A stretch of 33,517 nt of DNA from Bryobacterales bacterium (GCA_003166475.1 PMVV01000219.1:1-33517); one strand, 5' to 3'. Positions 9,201-18,700 are shown, counted from the stretch's first letter. A program made the numbers and translations. Notes: generated by a model not told the origin, from the sequence alone.

Positions 9201-11056
9201 ATATCGCCGCTACGTATTGGGCGGCGCAGGGCCTGCTCGATACCCTGAACCCCAACATGACCGGCATGCCTACGTGGACATACAAGCCCGAAGGTGAGGG
9301 ACGCGTCAACCTGGTTTCGGCCTCCAGCGGCACGAACCCGGTGACGGCCACGTCGTATAATGGCTTCAGCGAGACTACCGGCGTGACATTCGGCTCATCG
9401 GATTCCGACGCGTTCCAGTACGATTCCAACACCGGGCGCATGACCCAATACAAGGCGACGATTAACGGTTCGGCGGCCTACGGTACGCTGACCTGGAACG
9501 CCAATTGGACGCTGAAGACCCTTGCCACCACCGATCCGTTCAACTCCGGCAACAACGGCAAGACCTGCAGCTACGCGTACGACGATCTGGCCCGTATCAG
9601 CCAGGCCGATTGCGGCAGCGGCAATTGGGGCCAGAACTTCAGCTATGTGGACAACGGCACGAACACGATCGCGGCTTTCGGCAACCTGAGCAAATCGGTG
9701 CTCTCCGGTCGCACGGGCCAAAGCTTCGCTGCCACCTACTCGGACACCACCAACCGGCTGACCCAGATCGGCAGCACCAACGTGACGTACGACAGCAACG
9801 GCAACATCCTCAGCGACGGCTTTTACACCTACACCTGGGATGGGGAAGGCGACCTGGCGACGCTGGGCGGCAACACGGAGACGTACGATGCTCTCGGTCG
9901 CCGGGTGGAGCAATCCAGCAGCGGCGTGTACACGGAAATTGTCTACAATGTGGACGGGAGCAAGCTGGCGCTGACGAGCGGCCAGACGGTCACAAAGGTG
10001 TTCGTGCCGCTCTCCGGCGGCGCTACGGCGGTGTACACGTCAAGCGGCTTAGCTTATTATCGCCATTCCGACTGGCTGGGTAGTTCCCGTATAGCCTCCA
10101 CCCCGAGTCGCACAGTCTATTACGACGGCGCGTACGCGCCATATGGCGAGAACTACGCCGAGACCGGCACGACCGACCGCAATTTCACCGGCCAGAACCA
10201 GGACCTTACCCCGGGCTCGTCCGGCCTGCTTTACGACTTCCCGAATCGGGAGTTGCACTCGATACAAGGACGCTGGATATCTCCCGACCCGGCCGGGATC
10301 AATGCCGTGGATCCCACTAATCCGCAGAGTTGGAATCGATATGCGTATGTCCTGGGAAATCCCCTGGCTAACACGGATCCCCTTGGCCTCGATTCGGGCT
10401 GCGGAGTAAACGGCGAACCGCCATGCCCACCTCCGGGCTGGACCTCCGCCCCAAACACGTACTCCACCTCCGGCTGTGTCCAGTGGTTCATGCAGGTCTT
10501 CAATATGACAAACGGTCCGGCAACCAATGCATGTGCCGGATTTCTTGGGTTGTTCGGTCCGATTCAGCTTTACTCCGGCGGACCTACCGGCGGCAGCGGA
10601 GGTGGTGCGACGCCAGCCGCAAATAACAACCCTTGTTCAAATGCCACGCTGTCCGCTGCGGGCGTGAATGTCCAGCAGCAGATTGCGACGGCGCAGGGCT
10701 ATATCGCTGCTGGGAGAATCGGGGCGAATGCCACGCCGTACGCTAACCCAGGGCTAGGTTTCTTTGGTGGAATGTATGGTTATTACAGCACCGTTAAAAC
10801 TGGCGGGCCGAACGACATCAAGAACCTACCGGGGCATAGTGGTCGAAATCCAATCGATGTCGATGCTGGAAATATTAGCTTCGGTGTTACCTGCCCATAT
10901 GGCGCCGGCTTTTGCCAATTTGCTGCCGGACTAGCTCAAAGCTTGGGCGGCCATCCGAACTTCAACGGCACCTTAGCAGCAGGATTTGATACACCATCCG
11001 ACAATGCGGCCATTCGAGTCGGACAAGCGATGAGGGCCGCGGGGTGTCACGAATGA
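6215..11056 (+). CDS. RHS/YD-repeat polymorphic toxin, Ntox44-like tip
   Basis: A 1613-residue protein. It has an N-terminal Sec-type signal (about residues 1-21), a beta-rich region, then many YD repeats (YDALGRPLTVTD, YDGLGRLTSV, YDALHRLTGV, YDALGRRVEQ). The RHS-associated core follows from about residue 1285 (DWLGSSR) to DPLGL at about 1388-1392, where these proteins cleave themselves. A Cys-containing linker ends near residue 1454. The variable tip, about residues 1455-1613, contains YYSTVKTGGPNDIKN, GNISFG and GFDTPSDNAAIRVGQ, which resemble polymorphic toxin type 44 (Ntox44, a predicted nuclease); this match is from memory. No VgrG or PAAR gene is nearby, so export is presumably Sec-dependent. 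The start has GGAGAG six bases upstream. The tail overlaps the next gene as ATGA. Confidence 0.85.
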   Translation: MNRYTLFALACGMVPATLCGQPATGVPAFGSFSGGPFDVVNNSNLNVHFEIPIINKAGRGTPFAYTLTYDSSVWYPTGGVWMPVNNWGWKAATAVALTGHVSYGSSPQSCLGTNFTVYAGWGYYDPYGVAHYFPGTLAYPIPPQGCGTWQDYLNNVAASDGSGYSMSFSVAGGTPTVTSLLSPNGTTISAPLGPYGQPPSGAGSLTDRNGNIITISTGSTATFTDTLGDTALTVSGSGTPSSPTVLSYTNPQTTTSSYKINYTAYTVQTAFGCPSITEYGASAQNLVSSITLPDNTTYSFGYETAPGHSPNVTGRLASVTLPTGGTISYSYTGGYNGITCADGTAATLHRTTPDSATAWVYAHAETGCTSGSTWCTTITDPSSNETDLSLTPATTGGVTNGYELQRLVYQGAKTTLLQALDTCYNGASPPCPTAILTSFPPSPVINRTIPGGYTLQAYKTTNYNGVLPTEVDEYDYGNGGQGTLLRKTITSYAALGNNIIDMPASITVETGGGTAVAKTTYTYDYGGVTATTGTPQHANPTGSRGNATTIQYQTGASSSISQTYTYYDTGTVNVFTDVNGGQTTYTYGTLAATCGNSFATGITEAVNTLKQFYVWNCNGGVSTSTEDENSQYWYTTYNDLNYWRPTSTADPASATTNLNYHTGPFASESTLNFNGTTSTVDTRTTLDGLGRAWWTQRQQGQGLNSYDTAQTLYDAEGRPWKTTVPFTNAAPTSTTQNNTTAPYTQTTYDALGRPLTVTDSGNPPGTTTYTYLQTPSNHVGFDVLVTVSGGQTFKKQLEYDGLGRLTSVCEITSASGIGAGNCAQSVSQTGFWTTYTYDVLNNILTVKQNAQSSISYQTRTYAYDGLSRMTSEQNPETSGSAYTYTFDTDTTCGTHNGDMVKRVDPYGTVTCYAYDALHRLTGVTYPSGGYSSVTPSKTYVYDSATVNSTPMAYAMGRLAEAYTGSSKTTDLGFSYTNRGEAAGVYQSSPHSGGYYHIAATYWAAQGLLDTLNPNMTGMPTWTYKPEGEGRVNLVSASSGTNPVTATSYNGFSETTGVTFGSSDSDAFQYDSNTGRMTQYKATINGSAAYGTLTWNANWTLKTLATTDPFNSGNNGKTCSYAYDDLARISQADCGSGNWGQNFSYVDNGTNTIAAFGNLSKSVLSGRTGQSFAATYSDTTNRLTQIGSTNVTYDSNGNILSDGFYTYTWDGEGDLATLGGNTETYDALGRRVEQSSSGVYTEIVYNVDGSKLALTSGQTVTKVFVPLSGGATAVYTSSGLAYYRHSDWLGSSRIASTPSRTVYYDGAYAPYGENYAETGTTDRNFTGQNQDLTPGSSGLLYDFPNRELHSIQGRWISPDPAGINAVDPTNPQSWNRYAYVLGNPLANTDPLGLDSGCGVNGEPPCPPPGWTSAPNTYSTSGCVQWFMQVFNMTNGPATNACAGFLGLFGPIQLYSGGPTGGSGGGATPAANNNPCSNATLSAAGVNVQQQIATAQGYIAAGRIGANATPYANPGLGFFGGMYGYYSTVKTGGPNDIKNLPGHSGRNPIDVDAGNISFGVTCPYGAGFCQFAAGLAQSLGGHPNFNGTLAAGFDTPSDNAAIRVGQAMRAAGCHE
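9395..10576 (+). repeat. Direct repeat copy 1 (RHS core and linker)
   Basis: This segment pairs with 11619-12800 at a constant offset of 2224 bases, with no gap that I can find over 1182 bases. Mismatches are frequent in the first part and mostly silent. The tract 10238-10512 is nearly identical. Confidence 0.9.
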
Positions 11057-11481
11057 CCCACCTCTTTAGAATCTCATTGGTCGGGATTGGGGTTGTCGTA
11101 GTCCTGGCGGCGGCCTCTTTGTACGGACTGTTTCACGGATATTTCGATCATGGTCACTTCGAGATCAAGCAATTTCAATGGTCAGCTACGAAACAGGTGG
11201 CCATGATAACGGAACGCTCGGATCATGAGGCGCTAGGCGGACTTGAATATTATGTGCTTATCGGAAATCACTTATTGACTCCTGCCGAGCTTAGACGCGC
11301 TTATTACAGTGACGCCGTTGTCTTCAATGCTTCCAGTAACTGCCTGACGCTTCACTGGGACGGCCCATATAAGCTGACAATCAAATGCAACGGCTCGATC
11401 ATGGACAGGAGCCACATCAATGCTCAGAGGCAACAAAGCGGCAACATCACAATTTCATACGAGAATATCGCTCTTAAGTAG
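11053..11481 (+). CDS. Candidate immunity protein to the RHS tip, membrane-anchored
   Basis: A 142-residue protein whose ATG overlaps the RHS stop (ATGA), which implies translational coupling. One hydrophobic segment lies at about residues 5-26 (ISLVGIGVVVVLAAASLYGL). The rest is soluble and beta-rich, with two cysteines (TLHWDGPYKLTIKC). I do not recognise the family, although similar short proteins with a YYVLIGNHLLTPAEL-like stretch occur beside other genes. By position it is the immunity partner of the Ntox44-like toxin. An outward-facing domain would be unexpected against a cytosolic nuclease. The local sequence is AT-richer than the RHS core, typical of exchanged tips. Confidence 0.6.
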   Translation: MTHLFRISLVGIGVVVVLAAASLYGLFHGYFDHGHFEIKQFQWSATKQVAMITERSDHEALGGLEYYVLIGNHLLTPAELRRAYYSDAVVFNASSNCLTLHWDGPYKLTIKCNGSIMDRSHINAQRQQSGNITISYENIALK

Positions 11482-13277
11482 TGTGCCAACAATCGCCGCA
11501 AGTAAAGTCGCGACAAAGAGCGGTGATCGGCGCGCGTCCTCCAGGGAATGCGGCGATGATCGGTAGGTCCGAAGGCTCCTCAGGGTCCAGCGTAAGTGGC
11601 TTCACCGTAACGATGAAATCATCCGATTCCGACGCGTTTCAGTACGATTCCACGACCGGGCGCATGACCCAATACAAGGCCACGATCAACGGCTCGGCAG
11701 CCTACGGCGCGCTGACCTGGAACGCCAACTGGACGCTGAAGACCCTGGCCACCACCGATCCCTTCAACTCCGGCAACAACGGCAAGTCCTGCGGCTACAC
11801 CTACGACGACCTGGCGCGCATCAGCCAGGTGGATTGCGGCAGCGGTAACTGGGGCCAGCAGTTCAGCTACGTGGACAACGCCACCAACACCATCGCGGCT
11901 TTCGGCAACCTGAGCAAGAGCGTGCTCTCCGGCCGCACGGGCCAAAGCTTCGCGGCCACCTACTCGGACACCACCAACCGGCTGAGCCAGATCGGCAGCA
12001 CATCGGTCACATACGACAGCAACGGCAACATCCTTAGCGATGGTTTTTACACCTACACCTGGGACGGCGAGGGCAACCTGGCTACACTCGGGGGCAACAC
12101 GGAGACGTACGATGCTCTCGGTCGCCGGGTGGAGCAGTCCAGCAGCGGCGTGTACACAGAAATTGTCTACAATGTGGACGGGAGCAAGCTGGCGCTGATG
12201 AGCGGGCAGACGGTCACCAAGGTGTTCGTGCCGCTCTCCGGCGGCGCTACGGCGGTGTACGCATCAAGCGGCATAGCTTATTATCGCCATCCTGACTGGC
12301 TGGGCAGTTCCCGTATCGCCTCCACGCCGAGTCGAACAGTGTACTACGACGGCGCCTATGCACCGTACGGGGAGAACTACGCCGAGACCGGCACGACCGA
12401 CCGCAATTTCACCGGCCAGAACCAGGACCTCACACCTGGCTCATCAGGTCTTCTATACGATTTCCCGAATCGGGAGTTGCACTCGATACAAGGACGCTGG
12501 ATATCTCCCGACCCGGCTGGGATCAATGCCGTGGATCCCACTAATCCGCAGAGTTGGAATCGATATGCGTATGTCCTGGGAAATCCTCTGGCTAACACGG
12601 ATCCCCTTGGCCTCGGCTCGGGCTGCGGAGTAAACGGCGAACCGCCATGCCCACCTCCGGGCTGGACCTCCGCCCCAAACACGTACTCCACCTCCGGTTG
12701 TGTCCAGTGGTTCATGCAGGTCTTCAATATGACAAATGGCACGGCAGCCAACTTCTGTGCCGGGTTTCTGGGCCTGTTCGGTCCGATTCAGCTTTACTCC
12801 CAGCCAGCTGCGCCCGGCAACTCGGGATTGTCCACCCCAACGAACCAGTGCAGCGTATCTGCGTCATCAATAGACTCGTACCTATCCGGATTAAGTTCGC
12901 CCCTCAATGGCCAGGGCTCGAATTTCATGGCGACCGGGCAGAACTACGATCTCGACCCCCGACTGCTTGTATCGCTCGCCGGCGCCGAAAGCACTTTTGG
13001 GGAGAACATCACGTCCGGTACGTATAATGCCCTGAATGTGCGTTATAACGGGAATAACTCCAATTTCGTGAGTTGGCAATCGAATATTAACGGGGCCGGC
13101 AAGAGCATTAGGAACCCGGCAAATCAGTATAATCTGACGAACACATCGACCATGTATAGCAAGTACTGTTCTGGCAACTGTGCAGAAGGACTGAAGAATC
13201 TTAACAACTTCATGGACGCGCAGGGGGCGAATAAGGCTGCGCTGAGCAACCCCTGTACGCCGCAGAAGCAAGACTGA
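11481..13277 (+). CDS. Orphan RHS tip with lysozyme/glucosaminidase-like toxin
   Basis: An open frame of 598 codons. The first roughly 46 codons match no part of the complete RHS. From 11619 it repeats the RHS core, through DWLGSSR and DPLGL (about residue 373) to residue 440. The tip then changes completely: residues 440-598 contain NYDLDPRLLVSLAGAESTFG, ALNVRYNG and WQSNINGAGKSI, a pattern of lysozyme-like/glucosaminidase peptidoglycan hydrolases with E (codon 12987-12989) as probable catalyst. The nominal GTG overlaps the upstream stop by one base, but no Shine-Dalgarno is seen. Orphan tips of this kind are usually not translated alone and act as donors for exchange with the complete gene; expression here is open. 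Confidence 0.75.
   Translation: MCQQSPQVKSRQRAVIGARPPGNAAMIGRSEGSSGSSVSGFTVTMKSSDSDAFQYDSTTGRMTQYKATINGSAAYGALTWNANWTLKTLATTDPFNSGNNGKSCGYTYDDLARISQVDCGSGNWGQQFSYVDNATNTIAAFGNLSKSVLSGRTGQSFAATYSDTTNRLSQIGSTSVTYDSNGNILSDGFYTYTWDGEGNLATLGGNTETYDALGRRVEQSSSGVYTEIVYNVDGSKLALMSGQTVTKVFVPLSGGATAVYASSGIAYYRHPDWLGSSRIASTPSRTVYYDGAYAPYGENYAETGTTDRNFTGQNQDLTPGSSGLLYDFPNRELHSIQGRWISPDPAGINAVDPTNPQSWNRYAYVLGNPLANTDPLGLGSGCGVNGEPPCPPPGWTSAPNTYSTSGCVQWFMQVFNMTNGTAANFCAGFLGLFGPIQLYSQPAAPGNSGLSTPTNQCSVSASSIDSYLSGLSSPLNGQGSNFMATGQNYDLDPRLLVSLAGAESTFGENITSGTYNALNVRYNGNNSNFVSWQSNINGAGKSIRNPANQYNLTNTSTMYSKYCSGNCAEGLKNLNNFMDAQGANKAALSNPCTPQKQD
11619..12800 (+). repeat. Direct repeat copy 2 (orphan RHS core and linker)
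   Basis: Partner of 9395-10576. Homology stops sharply on both sides: into an unrelated leader at the left, and into the new toxin tip at the right, just after the LYS codons. Confidence 0.9.
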
Positions 13278-13288
13278 GAGGTCAACCT

Positions 13289-13852
13289 GTGAACTTGCGC
13301 TTAATGCCCGCGACAGTGATTGCCATGATGGCAAGCCTATGCGTGGCACAACAAACGCCAGCGGACTGGAGATCATTCACGAGCAGCAAGGGCTTTTCGG
13401 TGAAATATCCCCGGAGCTGGCTTCCAAAGGGAACATCGACGGATCGTCTGACGTTACTCAGCTCCAAAGGAGGTGCCGAGGCGCTAGTGATCAGACCTGG
13501 CCAAGGACTGATCTCCGTGATGGAGGATGGCGACTCCCTGAACACGACGTTGGACCAGGTCGTGGACCGTTACCTTCGAGACACATTTGCCTTATCGCGT
13601 AGGAGCCTCGAAAACGAGAACGCAGGGGCACTGGGCTGCCGCGCCATGATAGAGATAGTTTCCAGGGAAGCTGCGGTGCCGCCGGAGGACGTTCCGTCAC
13701 CTCCACCGTTCATCATCAACACCGAATACTTTTGCCAGGTAGGCAGGCACAAGTATGTTACGGCGCTGAGGAACTTCGAAGGGGACGAGAGGCAAGCTAG
13801 TTACCAACGAGTCGCCTTGCAGGTCGCCAAGACCCTCCGTGCGGACCGGTAG
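13289..13852 (+). CDS. Candidate exported immunity protein to the orphan toxin
   Basis: A 187-residue protein with a signal peptide (MNLRLMPATVIAMMASLCVAQ). The mature domain begins with SSKGFSVKYPRSW, the opening of PsbP-like folds, and has two cysteines (about residues 112 and 148) that could pair in the periplasm. It starts at GTG 13289, seven bases after GAGAGG and 11 bases after the orphan tip stops. An exported protein is where an inhibitor of a peptidoglycan-cutting toxin should act, which supports the immunity role. The function is inferred from place and location only. Confidence 0.6.
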   Translation: MNLRLMPATVIAMMASLCVAQQTPADWRSFTSSKGFSVKYPRSWLPKGTSTDRLTLLSSKGGAEALVIRPGQGLISVMEDGDSLNTTLDQVVDRYLRDTFALSRRSLENENAGALGCRAMIEIVSREAAVPPEDVPSPPPFIINTEYFCQVGRHKYVTALRNFEGDERQASYQRVALQVAKTLRADR

Positions 13853-14003
13853 GCTCGCCCGGGGGACCCGCAACGGGCCAAGCGATATGGTGCGATCAGG
13901 CGCCCTGCCTCGAGCCGGATTACGCAGGCTCAAGGGACGCCGGAGTCGGGGGGCGAGCGGCCCGCACGAAGTGCTGCGCGCCTGCGCCGCCCTAAACAAC
14001 CGG

Positions 14004-15788
14004 ATGCGGGCCGGGGGAAAATCCACGCCCTCCACAGTTATACTTTTTCTTATTGCGGCGGTCGTCGTCGGGGTGTGCCTCCAAGCGGTTAACAACGGCT
14101 TCGTCGACCTTGACGACGTCACGTACGTCGCAAAAAAGCCGGTGTCCGACGGACTGACCCTTGATGGCCTAGCCTTCGCCTTTACCTCCCTCAGCCCCTA
14201 TTGGCACCCGCTAACCTGGCTCAGCCACGAGCTGGACGCCGAACTCTTCGGTGCTTCCCCCGCCGGCCACCACTTCATCAGCGTCCTGCTGCACGCCCTC
14301 ACCGCGGGCCTGCTTTATCTTGTTTTCACGAGGTTGGGGGCCCGCGCCTGGCAGGCCAGCGCCGGCGCGCTCCTGTGGGCCCTGCACCCCCTCCGCGTCG
14401 AGTCCTTCGCCTGGGTAGCGGAGCGCAAAGACGTTTTGTGCGCGCTGTTCTTCGTTGCCGCCGTCGCGGCCTACCTTCGATACCAAAGGGCACCCCGTCG
14501 CGGCGGCTATGCGCTCTGGTGCCTCTGCGGCGCACTGGCCTTGATGTCCAAGCCGACTGCGGTCAGCCTGCCAGCGGTGCTCCTGCTCCTGGATCTGTGG
14601 CCGGGCCGCCGGAATGCCGCGCCCTGGCGGTTAATTGCGGAGAAGGCCCCGCTGGCGGCCGTGGCTGCGCTGGTGATGGTGCTGACGATAATCGGCCAGA
14701 CGCGCGACGGCGCCACCCGTCTGGTTGCCAACTTGAGCTTCGGCGCTCGCCTTGCCAACGCCGTCGTCTCGTACGCGCGGTATCTCGGCAAGCTATGCTG
14801 GCCGCTGAACCTCGCCTGCCACTACCCCTATCAGCGCGCCTTGCCGCTGTCCTGTATCCTGCTCTCGGCAATCGTGCTCATCGCCGTCACAGTCATCGCC
14901 ATCGCGCAATGGCGGATCAGACCGTGGCTCGCGATCTCCTGGGCTTGGTTCGTTGTCACGCTTCTGCCCAACGCCGGATTAGTCCAGGCAGGCCGCCAGG
15001 CGATGGCCGACCGCTTCACCCTCATTCCCACGATGGGCATCACGTTGGGTATCGTCTGGGCGGTCTCCGAATGGGCTGAAGGCCGCCCTACCCGCCGGCG
15101 CGTTGTTGCCGGAGCAACTGCCCTCGCGCTGGCCGCTTTCGCGTCCCTCACAGTACGGCAGATCGGATTCTGGCACGACAGCGAGACCCTCTTCGGTCAC
15201 GCCATCGCCGTCGCCGACAGCGGCTATATGCGCGCCAACCTGGCCACCATCCTCATGGAGCAGGCCAGGTACAGTGAGGCTGAGCCGCACCTGATGGCGG
15301 CCATCCGCATGGAGCCTTCGGAGTCCGGCTACCACCAGGACCTGGCCCTTTTGCTGTTTCGCACGGGCCGCTGGGACCAGGCCGCTCCCGAATCGCAGGC
15401 CGCCGTCGCGCTGGCCCCTCGCGACCCCACGATTCGGGAATTTGCCGGCTTGGTCGCCCTTCGCCGGGGCCAGTACAAAGAAGCCCTCGTCACCATGGAC
15501 GGAGCCGTCGAGCTCGGCGCCGCTCCCGGCCGCATCGCGGCGTCCTTCAACGATTACGGTGCGGCGTTAGCCTCTCAGGGCAGCCCGCGCGAGGCCGAGC
15601 CCCTTCTCCGCCGGGCCGTGCAATTGGATCCGGCCCTTGTGCAGGCGCACCGGAATCTCGCGCTCACCCTGCTCGACCTGGGGCGGAGCGAGGATGCAAA
15701 CGCCGCACTCCGCGATGCTGTGGCGGCGACCGGTGACCGCCCGGAATATCGTGACCTTGGGAGCACTACCGCTGGAACACGACGCTGA
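14004..15788 (+). CDS. TMTC-like multi-pass membrane protein with TPR repeats
   Basis: About 594 residues. Near the N-terminus are VDLDDVTYVAKKP and WHPLTWLSHELDAELFG, then HH..SVLLH and LHPLRVESFAWVAERKDVL, hallmarks of the TMTC/O-mannosyltransferase-like group (GT-C fold, many membrane helices). From about residue 410 there are four or five TPR repeats (ANLATILMEQARYSEAEPHL; NDYGAALASQGSPREAEPLL). Eukaryotic relatives transfer mannose in the ER; the bacterial substrate is unknown. The frame is open back to 13839, but that extension is Arg-rich without domain features, so I prefer the ATG at 14004. It converges with the sortilin-like gene, ending ten bases away. Confidence 0.75.
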   Translation: MRAGGKSTPSTVILFLIAAVVVGVCLQAVNNGFVDLDDVTYVAKKPVSDGLTLDGLAFAFTSLSPYWHPLTWLSHELDAELFGASPAGHHFISVLLHALTAGLLYLVFTRLGARAWQASAGALLWALHPLRVESFAWVAERKDVLCALFFVAAVAAYLRYQRAPRRGGYALWCLCGALALMSKPTAVSLPAVLLLLDLWPGRRNAAPWRLIAEKAPLAAVAALVMVLTIIGQTRDGATRLVANLSFGARLANAVVSYARYLGKLCWPLNLACHYPYQRALPLSCILLSAIVLIAVTVIAIAQWRIRPWLAISWAWFVVTLLPNAGLVQAGRQAMADRFTLIPTMGITLGIVWAVSEWAEGRPTRRRVVAGATALALAAFASLTVRQIGFWHDSETLFGHAIAVADSGYMRANLATILMEQARYSEAEPHLMAAIRMEPSESGYHQDLALLLFRTGRWDQAAPESQAAVALAPRDPTIREFAGLVALRRGQYKEALVTMDGAVELGAAPGRIAASFNDYGAALASQGSPREAEPLLRRAVQLDPALVQAHRNLALTLLDLGRSEDANAALRDAVAATGDRPEYRDLGSTTAGTRR

Positions 15789-15798
15789 CATCAAAAGG

Positions 15799-18700
15799 CT
15801 ACCCGACGTCGTCGAAATCGTCGCTATCCTCTTCTTGGGCCGGCTTCGAGCTGAGCTGAATTTCATGCAGATTGGCAGCCTTCAGCTCACTGTTGACCGC
15901 GGCCACGTCCGTGGCCTTCAGTTTGTTCCAGCGCTCCATCACGGCGGGATAGTCGCGCGCAACCTTGGCTATGCCGGCCGATTGCGCGACGGTGAGCGCG
16001 GCATCGGCGCTGTCGATTTCGCCGTATAGCCCGGACGCCTCGCCATTCACCGACGTCAGCCCTGGCTCGGCCGGCGCGGGCCCGAACATGCCGCCGGCGC
16101 CCAAGGCCGCTTTGATCTTTTTCCCCAAGGCGGCAAGATGCTCGGCCAGCGGCCCGGTAGCGTCGTGCGCGAGCTTGTCGATCTGTTCCTGGGCCGCACG
16201 AGCCTCGCGGACCGCGTCGGTAGTGCGAGTGATTGTCCTGGCGAGCTGCTTCGCGGCCGCGTACTGCCGCTCGACATCCGCCGGCGAAGCCTTCACGCGC
16301 GGGTCCATCTTTACGGTGAGCGGCGCGGTGTACGGATGGCCGTCAACGGTAAGCTTCACGGTGTACACACCAGGCAACGCGCTGGGACCCAGCGGAAGCC
16401 GCGGCGTGTCATGCGGGACTGCCGAGATGGGATACCCGTGCCGCAAGGATTCCGGCGGTGCGCCGTGCAAATCCCAGACCCAGCGGTGCAGACCGCCGGC
16501 CGCCGGCAGGACGCGCGGAGTGCGCACCCACAAGGGCGGAATGCTCAGCGTCTTCAAATCGGCCTCGGTGATTTCCGGCGGGTCCGCGCTCGAATAGCGC
16601 CGCACCGGTTTGCCGGCGGCGTCCAGGATCTCGAGCGTCACGGGCGCCGTTGCAGGCTGCGCCAGGAAGTAATCGATGACCGCGCCATCCGGCGGATTCT
16701 CAGCCAGCGGCTCGTCGGGCGGCAAGGGCGTGTCGCTGTTGGTATCGCGGCGCACGCGGTATGCCGGCGCGGGGCGGCACAGCCAGGCGCCCGCCGCGAC
16801 CGCCTTTTCGTCGATTTGCCGCAAAGGGGTGATGTCGTCGAGAATCCAGAACGAGCGCCCGTGCGTGGCCACGATCAAGTCGCTGCCGTGAATCCAAAGG
16901 TCGCGCATGGACGTGTGCGGTAGGTTCAATTCGAGCGATTGCCAGTGGCCGCCGTCGTCGAACGACACCCACACGCTGGTTTCGCTGCCCGCGAACAGCA
17001 GTCCCTTTCGCACCGGGTCCTCACGCACTGTGTCGATAGGAGCGTCGTTGGGCAACCCGGCGGTGATGAGCTGCCAGGTCTTCCCGCTGTCGTGCGTGCG
17101 GTAGATGTACGGAGTCAGGTCGTCCACGCGGAAGCGGCTCACCGAGGCGTAGGCCGATTTGTCGTCGAAATGCGACGCCTCCAGTTGTGTGACTTTGCTC
17201 CAAGGCGCGAGCGCGGTTGGGGTGACGTCGTTCCACTTCTTGCCGCCGTCGGCGGTAATCCAGATCAACCCTTCGTCGGTGCCCGCCCAGATGGCATCGA
17301 TGTTGTGGAAGGCAGGCGCCAGCGAATAAACCACGCCGCGCTGCTTGTCCGCGCCGGGATCTTTGGCGGCCATACTGCCGAGGCTTGCGGGAATGCCGGG
17401 ATGCGGGCGCGTCAGATCGGCGCTGATGGTCTGCCAGGAATGCCCGCCATCCGTGGTTTTGAAGACCACGTTGGCCGCGTAGAAAAGCACGCGCGGGTCG
17501 AGTGGCGAGAACACGATCGGCTGGGTTCGATCGGCGCGATACGTTTCGCCCGAAGGCGGCCTCGGCGAGACGATTTCCACCTGGCCTGTGCTGCGATGGA
17601 ATTTCGACACCTGCCCGCGCCCCGCGCCGTACACGATATCCGGATCGCGCGGGTCCGGTGCGACATAGCCGTATTCAATCACGCCCACCGGATGCCATTC
17701 CCGAAAGGTGATGACGCCATCGTTGCCTCGGCTCGCGACGCACACCGAGCCGCTCTCCTGCTGCCCGGCGCAAACGCGGTAGGGGAACGCATTGTCGGCC
17801 ACGGCGTGATAGAGCTGGGCGGTCGGCTGGTTGTACCAGGAACTCCAGGTGCGTCCCCGGTTCACGCTGACCAGTGCGCCCTGGTCGCCGACCAGCAGGA
17901 TAATGTCGGGGTTATTGGGATTGATCCAGATGTTCTGATAGTCGTCGCCGCCGGGCGCACCCTTGATGCCGGTCCAGGTCTGGCCGCCATCGGTGGAGCG
18001 CCAGGTCACGATACTGGCGCTGTAGAGCGTGTCGGCGTCCTTCGGATCGACGCGCGGCACCGCCAGGTCGCCGCCGCCGATGCGGGTCGCAGGCCGGGCG
18101 TCGGTGGTGGCGCGATGCCAGTTTTCGCCGGCGTCATCGGAACGGTAGATGCCTGTTTCGCGGCCCATGGCGATGGACGCATAAAGACGGTGAGGATCGC
18201 TGGGCGCGATCGCCACGTAAGCCTGCGCCACTTCCGGAAGACCCTGGGTCAGCTTGCGCCAAGTCTTGCCGCCATCGGTGGATTTAAAGATGCCGCCGTG
18301 CGTGCCGCTATACTCGTTGCCAAATTCCCATGGACCTTGGCGGCCTTCCCATAGCGACGCATAGAGCACGTCGGGATTGGAAGGGTCCATGGCGATGTCG
18401 GAAGCGCCGGTATTCTCGTCGACGTACAGGATTTTCTGCCAGTTCTCGCCGCCGTCGGTGGAGGCGAAGACGCCGCGTTGTTGGTTGGCCCCATAGGGAT
18501 GCCCGAGGACGGCCGCGAGCAGATGATTCGCGTCGCGCGGGTCCACCGCCAGCGCCGGGATCTGCTGGCCGTCGCGGAGGCCGAGGTGGGTCCAGGTCTG
18601 GCCCGCGTCGGTGGATTTGTAGATGCCGTTACCCACCGACAGATCGGGGCGTTGCAGTCCTTCGCCGCTGGCCACATAGATGACGTTCGGATCGGAGGGC

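Noticed and set aside
13839-14003. N-terminal extension of the TMTC-like protein
   Set aside because: Arg-rich without similarity to the family, and the membrane part starts after the ATG at 14004.
16939-18354. Large plus-strand open frame opposite the sortilin-like gene
   Set aside because: GC-rich antisense shadow with low-complexity Arg/Gly/Val composition and no domain pattern; the minus strand has clear Asp-box repeats.
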